From the NCBI GenBank assembly GCA_963575745.1, contig CAUYUJ010011447.1, positions 1,175,001-1,200,000 on the forward strand: a stretch of DNA of 25,000 nucleotides, read 5' to 3'. The stretch is from Prorocentrum cordatum. Taxonomy: Eukaryota > Sar > Dinophyceae > Prorocentrales > Prorocentraceae. Of the stretch, positions 1 through 10,230 are shown piece after piece (position 1 is the stretch's first letter; every line of letters begins with the position of its first letter). The notes under the pieces were generated by a model. That model was not told where the DNA came from, searched no databases, and saw only the letters and a program-made list of their open reading frames with translations. Both the position numbers and the translations under genes were made by a program.

Positions 1-51
1 GGAGGAGGAGGAGGAGGAGGAGGAGGAGGAGGGGGAAGAGGAGGAGGAGGA
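1..51. repeat. GGA microsatellite
   Basis: The window opens inside a GGA trinucleotide run with a few interruptions. Its left end is outside the window. Confidence 0.95.
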
Positions 52-95
52 GGCAGCTCTTGGCTGACTTCCAGGCAGCTCTTGGCTGACTTCCA
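52..95. repeat. 22-bp tandem duplication
   Basis: Two perfect head-to-tail copies of a 22-bp unit beginning GGCAGCTCTTGGCTGACTTC directly follow the GGA run. A short echo (AAACTAC twice) comes next. No function is apparent. Confidence 0.9.
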
Positions 96-1480
96 AACTA
101 CTCCAAACTACGCTCAGGGCTGCCATCAACACCGACATCGCCATCAACGGTTTTCTTTCGGCCCCAGAACTTGAAAACGGCCCCCCAGCATGTTTCTCCG
201 CGGCCCCCGGGCTCGACGACGGCCCCCGGAGGCCCGAAAACGACAACGAGACCTTTCCGCCCCTGGGGGGGGCGAGGAGGAAGAGGAGGAGGAGGCGGAG
301 GAGGAGGAGGAGGAGGAGGAGGAGGAGGAGGTGGGGGAGGAGGAGGAGTAGGACCCCCGCCGGGGCCGCCAGCCGCCGCTGCCCGGCCGCCGCGCGTAGC
401 GCGTGGGGCCGGGCGCGCCGGGCGCGCGGGGCGCGCGCGGCGCGGCCGCCCCGGCCGCCCCGGGGCCCCTTTCGGACTCGGGGGCCCCCGGGCCGTGGAG
501 CACGGAGGAAGAGGAACAGGGTCGAGGGGGGGGAGGAGAAGGGGGAGGGGCAGGAGAGGAGGAGGAGGAGCTCGTTCGGCGCACTCCGCGGCCGCGGCAA
601 GTCGGGCGCAGCCCGCCGCCCCGAACTTTCGAGACTCGCCGTCGGCGCGATGTTCTGACCAGAGAAAATGCGAGGTCATCGATGCGAGCCTGTGGATGCG
701 GCTTCGACGTTTCAGGGCGGTTTTGGGGGTCAGCGCTGCCGTGGCTGAGCGCGCTTCGGAATCCTGGGCAGAGCGCGCTCGGATACTACGTGATGACCCC
801 TGGGAAGTCCCAGGTGTTTGGGAGTGCTGTATATGTTGTTTGCCTCCTGGAGCGCCCGTCGCCAAGGCTAGAGCCGCCCAAAAATTCTGGCCCGAACGCG
901 CCCCTCTGGAGGTCCGAGAGGGTCGACGTCTGAGCCCCCCCCCCCCCCCCCCCCAACACCCCCCCCTCCCCCCCCCCTCCTGGGCCGAGCTGTCGGGGGC
1001 CTCGGACGGAGGGGGGCGGTCTTCCCGCAGCGGCTGCACCGATGGAGAGCAATGAATATCAAAGACTTGCGATGAGTTGGCTTCCTGCGGCCGCCCTGCG
1101 GCGGCCCAGCGGCTGCCCCGCGGTTGCCCGCTCGCCCGCCCGATAGAAGCCCCGACGGCGGCCCCGTGATTCCTTTGCTTTTGCCCACTCGTTGCCCCTG
1201 CAAGTGCCCCCTGAGAGGGCGAGGCAACTGTCGCGACAGCGCTCGTGGTTTGTTCGCTGACCTGGCAGCGCTTTTCTTGGCGAGCGTTTGAAGCGCCCAC
1301 TCCTGGATGCATCGGTCCGCCTTCAAATTGCCAGTCTGGCCACTTGTGGCGGCCAATCTTGCGACGTCGCCCCGCGGCCGCTGAGTCTCCGCTGCCAGCC
1401 GCGCCCGCCTGGGCGCCTTTTTCGCAGAAAATCAATTCTTCTGAAGACGCCAGAGCATCCGCGCACGCAGCGCTAAGTCG
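96..1480. other. GC-rich low-complexity region, no supported gene
   Basis: Long open frames exist on both strands but translate to poly-Gly, poly-Ser, Arg/Pro-rich or Ala/Pro-rich strings and overlap each other in several frames. That is what stop-poor GC-rich DNA gives by chance. The stretch holds a GGA run (about 272-348), alternating CG-rich segments (about 395-475) and a run of 20 C (935-954). I see no domain, exon-like island or RNA gene. Confidence 0.7.
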
Positions 1481-1545
1481 CCCCCCCCCCCCCCCCCCCG
1501 CCCCCGCCCGCCCCGCCCACCCCGCGCGCGCGCACGCGCGCACGC

Positions 1546-1578
<33 letters not shown>

Positions 1579-1589
1579 CGACGCACGCA

Positions 1590-1640
<51 letters not shown>

Positions 1641-1719
1641 CACACACACACACACACACACAACACACACACACACACACACACACACGCACGCACACAC
1701 ACACACACACACACAAACG

Positions 1720-1780
<61 letters not shown>

Positions 1781-1818
1781 GCACGCACGCACGCACGCAC
1801 GCACACACACGCACACAC
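1481..1818. repeat. Poly-C tract and CG/CA alternating array
   Basis: A run of 19 C is followed by C-rich sequence and then, from about 1523, by nearly 300 bp of alternating purine-pyrimidine sequence: (CG)n, then (CACG)n, then (CA)n broken by rare AACAC interruptions, then (CACG)n again. The translated frames are only Thr/His or Cys/Val polymers. Alternating CG/CA tracts are classical left-handed (Z) DNA formers. Confidence 0.95.
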
Positions 1819-1829
1819 CAATCGCACCA

Positions 1830-2186
1830 GCTGCGGACGTCTCAAGGGACGGCGCCACGCTAGCGCAGCAAGAGTCGGCGTCTGAGTCGCCGTGCGCGAA
1901 GGCCTCGTCTTCGCCATGGGGGGCGCCCCCATCAGCAGCAGGGGCCGCCGCGGGTTCCTTTGCCACAGCCTCGTCGCCCACGGGGGCCACTTGGCCACGC
2001 GGAGAACAACGCCGTCGCCGTCGGCTTCCAAATAAGCCATTTGCACATGGAAAACCCCACGTTCGCAGCGTGCACTTGGGGCACAGCGCGGCGCGCAAGT
2101 GCAATCGCCGGCAAGGACTCGCCCGTCACAGCGGAACGCTGCAGCATGCAAGTGCGCCCCTGGAGGCCTTCAAGACAGACGCCCCA
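1830..2186 (-). other. Coding-like remnants downstream of the hAT-like gene
   Basis: After the TGA that closes the preceding frame, other minus-strand frames still look protein-like, for example GVFHVQMAYLEADGDGVVLR (about 2060) and VAPVGDEAVAKEPAAAPAAD (about 1950). They lie in different frames. They may be the decayed 3' end of the neighbouring transposase-like gene, or chance. No single intact frame connects them. Confidence 0.3.
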
Positions 2187-4213
2187 TCATGATCGGTTCA
2201 ACGCGGCGCGAACACCACCGCGACGTCCGCCTCTGCATCTCCAACAACCAGCATGTATAAGCCAGGTCCCTTCCAAATCTGCTTCCTCGCCCAGATCGGG
2301 AGCGCCTCCTGTCGCCGCAGGGTTGGCCCCGCGCGACGGGGCGGGGTCGAGGCCCTCAATCGGCGTCAGCCGCATGGAAATCTCCTTCCTCTTAGCCGGC
2401 GCGCTCCGGAGCACCCGCGCCCAATGCGCGCAAAAGTCTTCGAACCGCGCGCGCCAAGAGGCGTTCGTGAACGGGGTCTCCGCCGTCTCCGCGGCATCTG
2501 CGCGGCCGCTTGCTGCCCCCTTGCGAAACTCATCCTCGTCCTTGTTTGCGCAGTGCAAAGCGCGCAATGTTCCCGCGTAGCCTGCATGGGGAATTTGAGC
2601 ACGGCCATCTGGCGCAATCTCCGCCTCCTGTTTCAGCTGGCCCCTGGGCCTGCTCATCGGGGCGGGGTTCTTCTCCGCGGCCACAGCCCAAGCTCCCATG
2701 CATGTCCGTTTATGCTCTTGCTCCTTGGCATCCAGCAAGCGGGGGAGAAAGGCTCCGCGCTGCACCCGGCATCTCGGGATGATGAAGTTCCGAGACGCCC
2801 GCCCCAGAGAAGTAAGCTCTGTAGTCTCGCGCTGCTTATCCTGGTTGTTCTTCCGCTCAACGTCTAAGGAAATCGCTGGCGTGTCCAGGAAGCTAGCCGT
2901 CGATCTCGCCCTGAACCGCGTCGGACAACATAAACTTCGCGGACGCTTCTAAGCTGCCCTGTGCCAAAGCCTCCTTCTGGAGGCGGCGCGAGTAGCCCTC
3001 GCCCAGCGAAGCAGCCGGCTGGCGCAGGAATTCCCCCACGCAGTTCGGGCGCGCAACAGGGTTGCATCGTTTGCTGCACTGCCAGAGCAAGGAGGGGTGA
3101 ACCTCGCACTTGCTAAACCGCACCTGCACGTGCGTCAACGTCGTCAGAAGGCCCACAACTGCGTCAGGTTCATCGAGATCGGGATCGTTGCCCACAAGTG
3201 GCAGGAGGGAAGGAACGTGCTCAGCAGCGGCAATCTGCACAAAACCGCGCGCAAGACGAACTAGCGTGGGAACGTCATCCGGCGACTTCTTTTTTGCTGT
3301 GGTTCCCAGAACCCGTTGTGACACCTGCGAACACAACGCGGCTTCCCGCACGCGCTGCAAACGCTCGGGGTCGTTGAAGAACGCTTTTGCAAGAGCAATC
3401 CTCTTCTGGTTTTGCTTCTGGGGCGTGATCATGGACAGGCTCAATAACCAGCCGTGCAGGCCCAGGAACGCGACGCGTAGAATGCAGAATGCGCAACTGC
3501 TGAATAACCCGAATATGGCTACTACGGGGTGGTCTCCAATATTGGAAAGATGTCGGTACAGAAGCTGGTAAGCTCTGCCTTCCACCGCGCCATCGCCCAA
3601 GCCAGCTGCGTCGTGGTGAGCCAGCCAGGATAAGCCGAGATTGAAGGAATGAACTATATCGTCGGGCAACACATCCTTGCCGCACAGCGCCTGCAAAGCA
3701 TCGGCCCTGCGGCGATGCACCTCGAACTCAACGCATGGCCCTACCAACGTGACGACATCAAACTTCGCGGCTATGCGATGCCCACGGTTCCGAGCAAACT
3801 CCTCCGCGCATGAGGGTATGACGTACGTGGACAAGCGAGAGCACGTTGCGCAAAGGCGGTCGTTGAACACAGGCTTACTGACGACGGCGGAGCAGTTCGC
3901 CACGCGCACGATCAAGTTCGTTCGATGGGAGGCGCACTTGACCACTATCAGGAAGTAAAAGAATCCAGCGCGGCAGGACACGGCGACTTGCGTTGGCATT
4001 GGTGTTCACGGCATCGCCAACTAAGACGCGAAGCGCTCGCAAAACCTGCGGGGAGCTCAACGCCTCGCACGGCTGACGCAAGAACCTCCTCGAAGCACTG
4101 CGCGATGGCCGTCGCTATGGACGGTCCGTCTTTGCGGCCCAAGGCAGAGAGCTCGGTAAACCACTCCAGCCTCTCTGGCCCGAGGTGGGGGGCTCCCCAG
4201 ACATCAGACAGCC
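2187..4213 (-). pseudogene. hAT-like transposase remnant, frameshifted
   Basis: Four minus-strand frames follow one another like parts of one protein. The segments run from SDVWGAPHLGPERLEWFTEL (from about 4211), through GDAVNTNANASRRVL (about 4040), then KCASHRTNLIVRVANC (about 3930) through a roughly 340-residue frame to 2893, and finally LDTPAISLDVERKNNQDK through to a TGA at 2187. A D-x-x-x-N segment followed by C-x-x-H-x-x-N-L-(I/V)-V is a hallmark of hAT-superfamily transposases, in which these residues lie in the RNase-H-like catalytic core. The frame moves by +1 near 4060, near 3970 and near 2895. The upstream edge is a good 3' splice site (T-run then AG at 4214-4215), so a 5' exon may exist but I cannot place it. 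The shifts suggest a dead copy; sequencing errors or tiny introns are alternatives. I recall similar proteins in many dinoflagellate genomes but could not check. Confidence 0.6.
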
Positions 4214-4394
4214 CTAAAAAAAACAATGCCGCCCAGAACGTCATGGTTTTTAACCAATACAAAGCAGAAAAACCAAGACATTGCAAAAAAAACGAGACAA
4301 TTGTAGTTCTGGTGATATAGCGTGTATGTTGTCGTTGGTTCGTTGTGAAGATGTTGTGTGTATGTAGACAGCTTTTCTATTATATGTAAGCGTC

Positions 4395-4413
4395 CAACAA
4401 CAGACTGTTGTTG
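4395..4413. repeat. Perfect 9-bp inverted repeat
   Basis: CAACAACAG and CTGTTGTTG flank a single A. The repeat sits in AT-rich non-coding sequence between the two transposon genes. Its role is unknown. Confidence 0.7.
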
Positions 4414-4699
4414 CAACCGCGTGCGTTGTGAGCTAGGAGCTGCGTCGTTGGGCGTTGGTAGTAACGCCTCTGCGTCTCAAGGGTACCGGAGCACAGGCGA
4501 AAGCCTAGAGGATAGTTTGGCGAGTCAGGGCTGGGGGGCAGTGCGGACAGAGAATCCACCAGATACGTAAACATGCGGGATGACGATGATTGTTTAAGCA
4601 AGGCAAACAGTTCTGGATCATCGTAAAAATGCACGCGCGTACGCGACATATGCGTTGCAACAACAACGCAATCTCTTCTCATCCTGGGATGGAAGCTTC

Positions 4700-4727
4700 G
4701 CCCCGAAGGGCGGTGCCCCGAAGGGCG
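4700..4727. repeat. Two 13-bp hairpin units in tandem
   Basis: GCCCCGAAGGGCG occurs twice with 2 bp between. Each copy can fold as GCCC-CGAA-GGGC. It lies just downstream of the first array motif. Confidence 0.7.
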
Positions 4728-4785
4728 ACCGCATGTAGAAAAATATGGGCCAGGAGCGACGAGTCTTATTGTTCCTGGCTCTCGT

Positions 4786-4803
4786 TCCCTCTCTCTCGCT
4801 CTT

Positions 4804-4897
<94 letters not shown>
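4786..4897. repeat. CT dinucleotide microsatellite
   Basis: About 85 bp of nearly pure CT repeat (4808-4892) with T-rich edges. The apparent Ser/Leu or Arg/Glu reading frames are repeat artefacts. Confidence 0.97.
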
Positions 4898-4900
<3 letters not shown>

Positions 4901-5593
4901 CAGTTTTGCACTGTAGCACGCAAGTGTGTAGGGCACCGCTCTCGGACGGGAACGCGCAGGGGCACCGTTCTCGGAAATGTCAAAGGCCTGCAGCCGGCGC
5001 CGCCAGGGGCCCGAGGCCTGAGAAGAAACGCGACCCCAAATCAGCAGGGCGGTGAAACAGCCCACGGTGGTGAAACATAAGGGTGGTGGAACACACATCA
5101 TATTTGTATATATACACATGAATACAACTGTATGCGTACGTATATGTTAAATGTATGGCAGTGTGTTTGTGTTCATGTATGTGTTGGCGTTGTTATTTAC
5201 GGTGCTACATTATTATCACACGGTTCCCTATCCATTTTCCAATTATCCTTGCAATCGTTGCCAGGGAAACACCTGCAAAGCGGAAGTCGAGCAGAAGGGT
5301 TGGCGGCGGTGGTCTTCCCCGCCACCGAAAACACACAATAACGCAATCTGTGTCCACCTCTATTCGCCAAGTATGTTCGGATCCTTCTCCGTAGTCATCG
5401 GGAAATTCGACATGGAATTGTCGAATGCGGTGCCGTGCACGCAACAAAACAAACAACGCAATTTCTATTCATCACCTCCCCTACTTGTCCTCCTTCTGCC
5501 TTGAATTCCTCCCTTTTCCCTCCCTGATTTTCCCAATATCACCCTCAGGAAGGATGGAAATGCATAACGCGCGGTGGCGACGCTGTAAGTATT

Positions 5594-5776
5594 CCCAGAC
5601 ATTGAGCGTCTCGAAAAAAAACAAACAGAGGTGTTACATAGTTTTTGGCCTCTCGGGGCCCTCGCTGGGCGTCGGGACCGTCAAAAAACCACTCGGGATG
5701 AAAAACTAGTCCCAGGGAAGTGGTCGGGAGGTCGGGGGCCCGCGTCTCGAAAAAATTGAGACGTCGGATGTCTGGG
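5594..5776. mobile_element. MITE-like inverted-repeat element, copy 1
   Basis: The left end reads CCCAGACATTGAGCGTCTCG. The right end on the opposite strand reads CCCAGACATCCGACGTCTCA, giving imperfect terminal inverted repeats of about 20 bp around a 180-bp element without coding capacity. The right arm is also a local hairpin (CGTCTC ... GAGACG, 5743-5763). The same terminus occurs at both ends of a second element near 6.2 kb, so this is a family. No target-site duplication is obvious. Confidence 0.55.
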
Positions 5777-6217
5777 TTTCCAATATGCTCACCGCGTGCG
5801 TGGTGATGCAGCCACGTGGGCTGCATGCGCGCCTGACGCAAAACAACAATCACGCAATCTCTGCTCCTCTTCGGAACGTTAAGTTGGCTAGAGAAAGCAG
5901 CAGCCTGACTGGAAAAAAACAGGCGCCCGTTCCGGCGGGGCCAGCCGACAACGCAATCTCTTATCATTACCCCGTCTGAATACTATGCCCCTGTCCCTTT
6001 CCCCCAGGGGACCAAAACAGCGACCACGCATGGAAATTGTTGATGAAATCGTTCAAGCGCACCGTAGTGGCGATCCCAGCAATCTCTGCCAGGGCAGCAA
6101 CAACACAATAGTTGCGAGTGAAACGTTGTGAAACGGTACATAAAGTGCTCTCCACGGAGTCCGTGAGCCCGCGATGGGCGCCGCCTGGGCCAGGAGGCCA
6201 TAGGCCCCCTGTGCCCT

Positions 6218-6355
6218 CCACACATCAGGCGTCTCGATCTTTCGAATTGTTATTTGACGGTCCCGAGGGCCTGCACGTGAAATCCCACACCAACAAAAAT
6301 CAGACAATCATGAAATATTGTCGTCTCGATTTTTTCGAGACACCCGATGTGTGGG
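6218..6355. mobile_element. MITE-like inverted-repeat element, copy 2
   Basis: The left end reads CCACACATCAGGCGTCTCGA and the right end, on the opposite strand, CCCACACATCGGGTGTCTCG. These match the termini of the element near 5.6 kb. The interior is shorter (138 bp in all) and shares with copy 1, in inverted orientation, a GGCCCTCG/GGGACCGTC segment (about 6256-6271 against 5655-5682). The right arm holds a perfect GTCTCGA/TCGAGAC hairpin with a T5 loop (6323-6341). An array motif follows about 10 bp downstream. Confidence 0.55.
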
Positions 6356-7170
6356 TACGAGCAACAAACAACGCAATGTATTCTCATCCAATTTCCCCTC
6401 ACAGTCCTTCACTCCTTTCTCCGCTACACACCCTCACCCCTTCTAAACTCGGATTGGGCGATGGGCTTCAACCGTTCACCGTTGCGCAGCAGCCTGCGCC
6501 TGCGTTGCAGCCACTTCGGTGCCAGAGCAGCGAACAACGCAATGTCTTCTCATCTATTGTCCCCCGCTTCCCTCCTCCTCTCCCACATTCCCGCTTCCCT
6601 CCTCCTCCCTCCTCCTCCTCTTCTCATCTAACTCGTAGAAGCAACAAGTAAAATCGATGGCCACGCAGCGCAGCTGCCTCACCGCAGGGGCCGCCTGGAA
6701 GCCGCTCGGGCACTCCAGACCGACAGAGCAAAAACAAAGAACAACGCAATCTCGTCTCCCATCTTTTTTCTCATCCGTAGAAAATCTGCAGCGCTCAGAA
6801 TTCGCTCATGCTGGCCTCAAGCACCTGGCTGCCCCGCAGCCGGCGCCCGACGAACAACAAATCAACGCAATCTCCGCTCATCCATTGTGGGCTACATTTA
6901 CCCTCCCCTGCCCCCAGGAATGCGAACAACAGCGCAATGTCTTCTCACCGCCAGGAAATACCATGCCAGGGCAATGCTCACGTCGCAAATGGCACGCGCG
7001 CCCCTCGAGGGTGGCCAGCAGCAGCCAACCCGTCGACCATCCAGGTCGCGGGGGTGGAAGAGGTGGCGGGGCGGGTGGGAGAGGTGGATCGAATGGGGGT
7101 GCTGGAGGGGACGAGGTAGAGGAGGAGTCGGCAAAACAAACAATCTCTTCTGACAAGCAGCGCAATCTCT

Positions 7171-7489
7171 TATTCAACTGTTTTTTGTGTGTTGGTGTTG
7201 TGTTTCGTTTTGCACATAAGCATTGTTGTTTGTTTGATGTGCTTCTGTATTGCACATATCGTCATTAGTTTGTGTGCGTTGTGATTCGATAAGTGCGTTT
7301 GGCAGTCAAGTAGCCCCGCTGTTGTTGCAAACCCCTTTCCTTGTTGAGCACATGCGGTGCACAGTAATTTTCTTTTGTCACGAACAGGAGGTGACGCGCC
7401 AAGGGAACAGATTTGAAGAGCCCGCACGCGACGCAAACATTACACGCGTACACGTGCTCAAGATCTTCCCCACCAGAAGCGCACTGCGA
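7171..7489. other. T/G-rich gap before the transposase stop codon
   Basis: This stretch is rich in TGTTTT and TTGTG on the + strand. It lies just 3' of the minus-strand transposase and may be its 3' flank. No RNA gene or recognisable signal is visible. Confidence 0.4.
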
Positions 7490-9535
7490 TCAGCGCGCCT
7501 CGGGCAAGATCTTTTGCAACAGTGTAACGTAGAATGTTGGTCCCGCGTGCGCGCTTTTCGCAGCTGTCCCCATGACTCGGTTCTCCTGCTCGTCCGCATA
7601 TGTCCAATAAAAAAGGGGGTTGCCCTGGGTACTTGCTCTTTTGGCAAGGTCCCAGGCCACGTGAAACTTATACGTTTCGTGGCCGCCCCACGCCTTCCAC
7701 TCGCGCAGAGCTGTCACGATGTGGTTCTGGAGCTGTGAGAGAGCAACTGGCGGCATTATGCGGGGCGACCGTTTCATGACGACTTCCATATCCACGAGCG
7801 CCGAAACTACGCGGCGAAGGTGCCGATGGCCTGCGCCGAGAAAGCGCCAATTCTCATCCGCTAAAATCCGAATGAAAGGCATCAGTCTCCGCGTTTGTGC
7901 AGCTTTCGCCTTCAGGCGGGGGCACACGCCGCCAGCATTTAGCTGGTTGTACTTTAAACGGTTGATTATTGAATGCTTGCCACGCGGCATACGGCGCATT
8001 CTATAATGCGCCTTGAGGCGCCTGCGCAAATGAACCATGTTATCGACCCGCCGCCGCTCCACAGTGGGTGATGGGGGCCCCCAAGCACGCCTTTTGACGA
8101 TAATGGGAATGGAGATCGAGGGCAGTACGTCGGATGAGGAGCAATGACCAGAGGATCTCAGAAGTGAGAGGAGCAGGTAGGTTGCGAACTCGGCATGCGT
8201 GCGGGCCCCCGTTCTTCAGCAGATTGCGCAAAATTTGCGTCAATTAGTTTCAGCATGACCTCACCAGCAACATATTGGCTGATGCCGAGGTCGAAAACGT
8301 GCATACAATCGAGGTGAAGACAATCGACACTAAACCCTCTGATGGTGAACAGCGGGCTCCAGAATTTAATGTTGGAAGTGTTTGCAGCGTTGAAAAACGT
8401 GAGCCAGCCTGGCATATCCACGCCAATGGACCCACCTGTGCCCACGAGGGCGTGCCAATCAAGTAGGTTTTCGTCGCAAATGACGATCCACCCCACGGGC
8501 AAATGAAGTTCTGGAAACGGCCTTACCAGCGCAAAACCACCATATTTGCGCGAAAGCTCCATGCACCTTAGAAGCCTGCGCAGCTGGGCACGACTTTGCA
8601 CGTACCTTTTGGTCACGCACGCCCCGAGGTCATCATTAAAATCGCTACGCTGGCGGGGGCGCCAAGGGCAGAGGGCCAACGTGCGGGCAAAATTAAACAT
8701 ATCAGCGCGGGATGCGTTGCAACAAAAACATGGGTGCTGAACGTGCGTCCAATTTGTAAAACCGAAACAAGAAACATATTCTAACAAGTCTGCGCGATAC
8801 TCCACGAGAGCGCCATATTTCCCGAAGGGGAGGCCGCGGTGGAGCTCGCGAAGCTCTTGGGAAAAAGGCTTTTGGTTGTGGTCCAGGGACGGAAACGTGC
8901 CAGCGGCGAGCGCCGAGAATGACCAGGCGATCACCTTTTGTATTACTTGCATCGTGCACCACCCTTTGCACGAGCACTGGCAAAGGTCAGATTTTTTAAC
9001 AGTGCAAATCAAATGTCGTTTTCTGTTGGGATCCACAGCCGAACTCCAATACCAGCAAATAAATGAATCTGTTTTCGAGAACGGAACTCCGTCTGAGTAT
9101 AGCGTGAGAGGAACGGTGTCTGCGTGTCCTCTTTCTAAAACAACAGGGTGCGAAGCATACGTCCCAGGCAAATCATTAATATCAACAGTGTTGAAATCTG
9201 CAGGACGTTGCTCCAGCAGCTCGAAAAACCTCTCGTGTGGTAAGCTGATGGGGAAATCTTTATTCAAGTATCTCGATTCCGTATGTTTGCTCCACATGGG
9301 AACGGCACACGTGTAAAATGATGCAGCACGTCTCTCACCCAGTGCATGCCTAATGTGCTCAGCATAGTGCCCACGACCCGGAGCGCGGGCTAAGTCTTCA
9401 AGGCCAGTGCCCCCTGCAAAACCGCTGGGGTGTTCGCATCTTCCAAATGCAAGGGGAGGGGTGAAAAGGAAGTGTGCAGGGGAGAGGGGGGATGAGTGGA
9501 GGACAGCGATGAGGGAGGAGACAGGGAGAACATAA

Positions 9536-9579
<44 letters not shown>

Positions 9580-9754
9580 TAAAAAGAGGGAGGTGGGGGA
9601 TGGAAGATGCTATACTCCACGGGGCTGGCCTGCATGAGTGACGTGGTGTGCTAGAATGCACACGTCAGTGGCCGTCCAGAGGCCACGGCGGTACCTGTCC
9701 ACCACGCACTCTCGGAGGCCAGATCCGTTGCTTCGGCGGTTCAAACACAGGGCC
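7490..9754 (-). CDS. CACTA-like (Tnp2/Transposase_21-like) transposase, frameshifted
   Basis: This is a DNA transposase of the dinoflagellate-repeated type. Exon 1 (9630-9754) has GLWTATDVCILAHHVTHAG and ends at a GC donor. Exon 2 starts at 9413 after TTTTGCAG, phase-compatible (Gly completed across the junction), with LEDLARAPGRGHYAEHIRHA. Then follow TLYSDGVPFSK (probable first catalytic Asp), a Cys-rich KKSDLCQCSCKGWCT, CFGFTNWTHVQHPCFCC, and HLDCMHVFDLGISQYVAGEV, which mirrors the HLDVMH motif of CACTA/EnSpm Tnp2. The C-terminal part holds LKYNQLNAGGVCPRLKAKAA and WTYADEQENRVMGTAAKSAH and stops at TGA 7490-7492. The frame shifts by one base in a G5 tract (C5 at 8206-8210 on the + strand): AQSAEERG continues as THAEFATYLLL. 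This is either an inactivating mutation or a homopolymer sequencing error. Further 5' exons are possible. Confidence 0.78.
9538..9590. repeat. GA microsatellite inside the transposase intron
   Basis: A nearly pure GA run occupies the 216-bp intron proposed between 9414 and 9629, repeating the repeat-filled intron pattern of genes X and Y. Confidence 0.9.
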
Positions 9755-9835
9755 CTGACAGACGGGATCTAGACGGGATTTAAAACCTCATTCGAGGGGA
9801 AGGTCACCTTACCGTCCCTTCCTACAAACAGGTTT

Positions 9836-9998
9836 ACATGTGTATACGCACACGTATGTATAGATGTATGTACATACATTTGTACATACATACATGTGTA
9901 TATATAGATATATATATATACATAATCATGTATACGTATATACATATATGTGTATACAGACATACATACACACATACATACATACATACACTCGTATA
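9836..9998. repeat. TA/CATA-type microsatellite
   Basis: Degenerate ATGTATA, TACATA and CATACATA units. This lies in the non-coding stretch upstream of the transposase, and nothing else is recognisable between 9755 and 10030. Confidence 0.9.
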
Positions 9999-10077
9999 CA
10001 AACCACATCCCTCGGACCAGGGCCCTGTGGTTCAACCGCCGACGTGCCCTGGCCTGCAGTGCCAGGATCGCCACCCC

Positions 10078-10178
10078 CACTGCCTCCAGCGCCCACACCA
10101 GGAGCGCGACGCGCACTGCCTCCAGCGCCCACACCAGGAGCGCGACCAGCACTGCCTCCAGCGCCCGCGCGACCCCCT
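10078..10178. repeat. 36-bp minisatellite, about 2.8 copies
   Basis: The unit starts CACTGCCTCCAGCGCCCACA and recurs at 10078, 10114 and 10150. As 36 is divisible by 3, all frames give 12-residue repeats, so openness is not evidence for coding. Confidence 0.85.
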
Positions 10179-10230
10179 CCACCTCCAGCGTCGGTGGAGA
10201 GCAGGGCTGCAGCGGCGCGGGCTGACATGT

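Larger units (their letters stand above)
4657..7170 (+). repeat. Dispersed motif array (ACAACGCAATCTCTTCTC)
   Basis: At least eleven same-orientation copies of a degenerate 20-25 bp motif occur near 4661, 5337, 5453, 5845, 5948, 6367, 6533, 6740, 6862, 6924 and 7150. The core ACGCAAT or GCGCAAT is nearly invariant. It is preceded by A/C-rich sequence (AACAA, AAACA) and followed by a pyrimidine stretch, often ending TCATC. Spacers of about 25-670 bp are unlike each other. No gene is supported here: short open frames repeat a meaningless NNAISSH-type peptide wherever the motif is translated. The array fills most of the gap between the two transposon genes. Confidence 0.8.

Noticed and set aside
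171-1055. A 294-residue plus-strand open frame
   Set aside because: Poly-Gly from the GGA run and Arg/Pro-rich GC sequence, with no domain-like segment.
98-2104. A 668-residue minus-strand open frame
   Set aside because: It is dominated by Cys/Val, Arg/Ala and poly-Pro strings from the CA array and GGA/C runs. Other frames are equally open.
4657-7170. CRISPR array
   Set aside because: The motif copies are degenerate, spacers vary about 25-fold in length, no cas genes are present and the context is eukaryotic.
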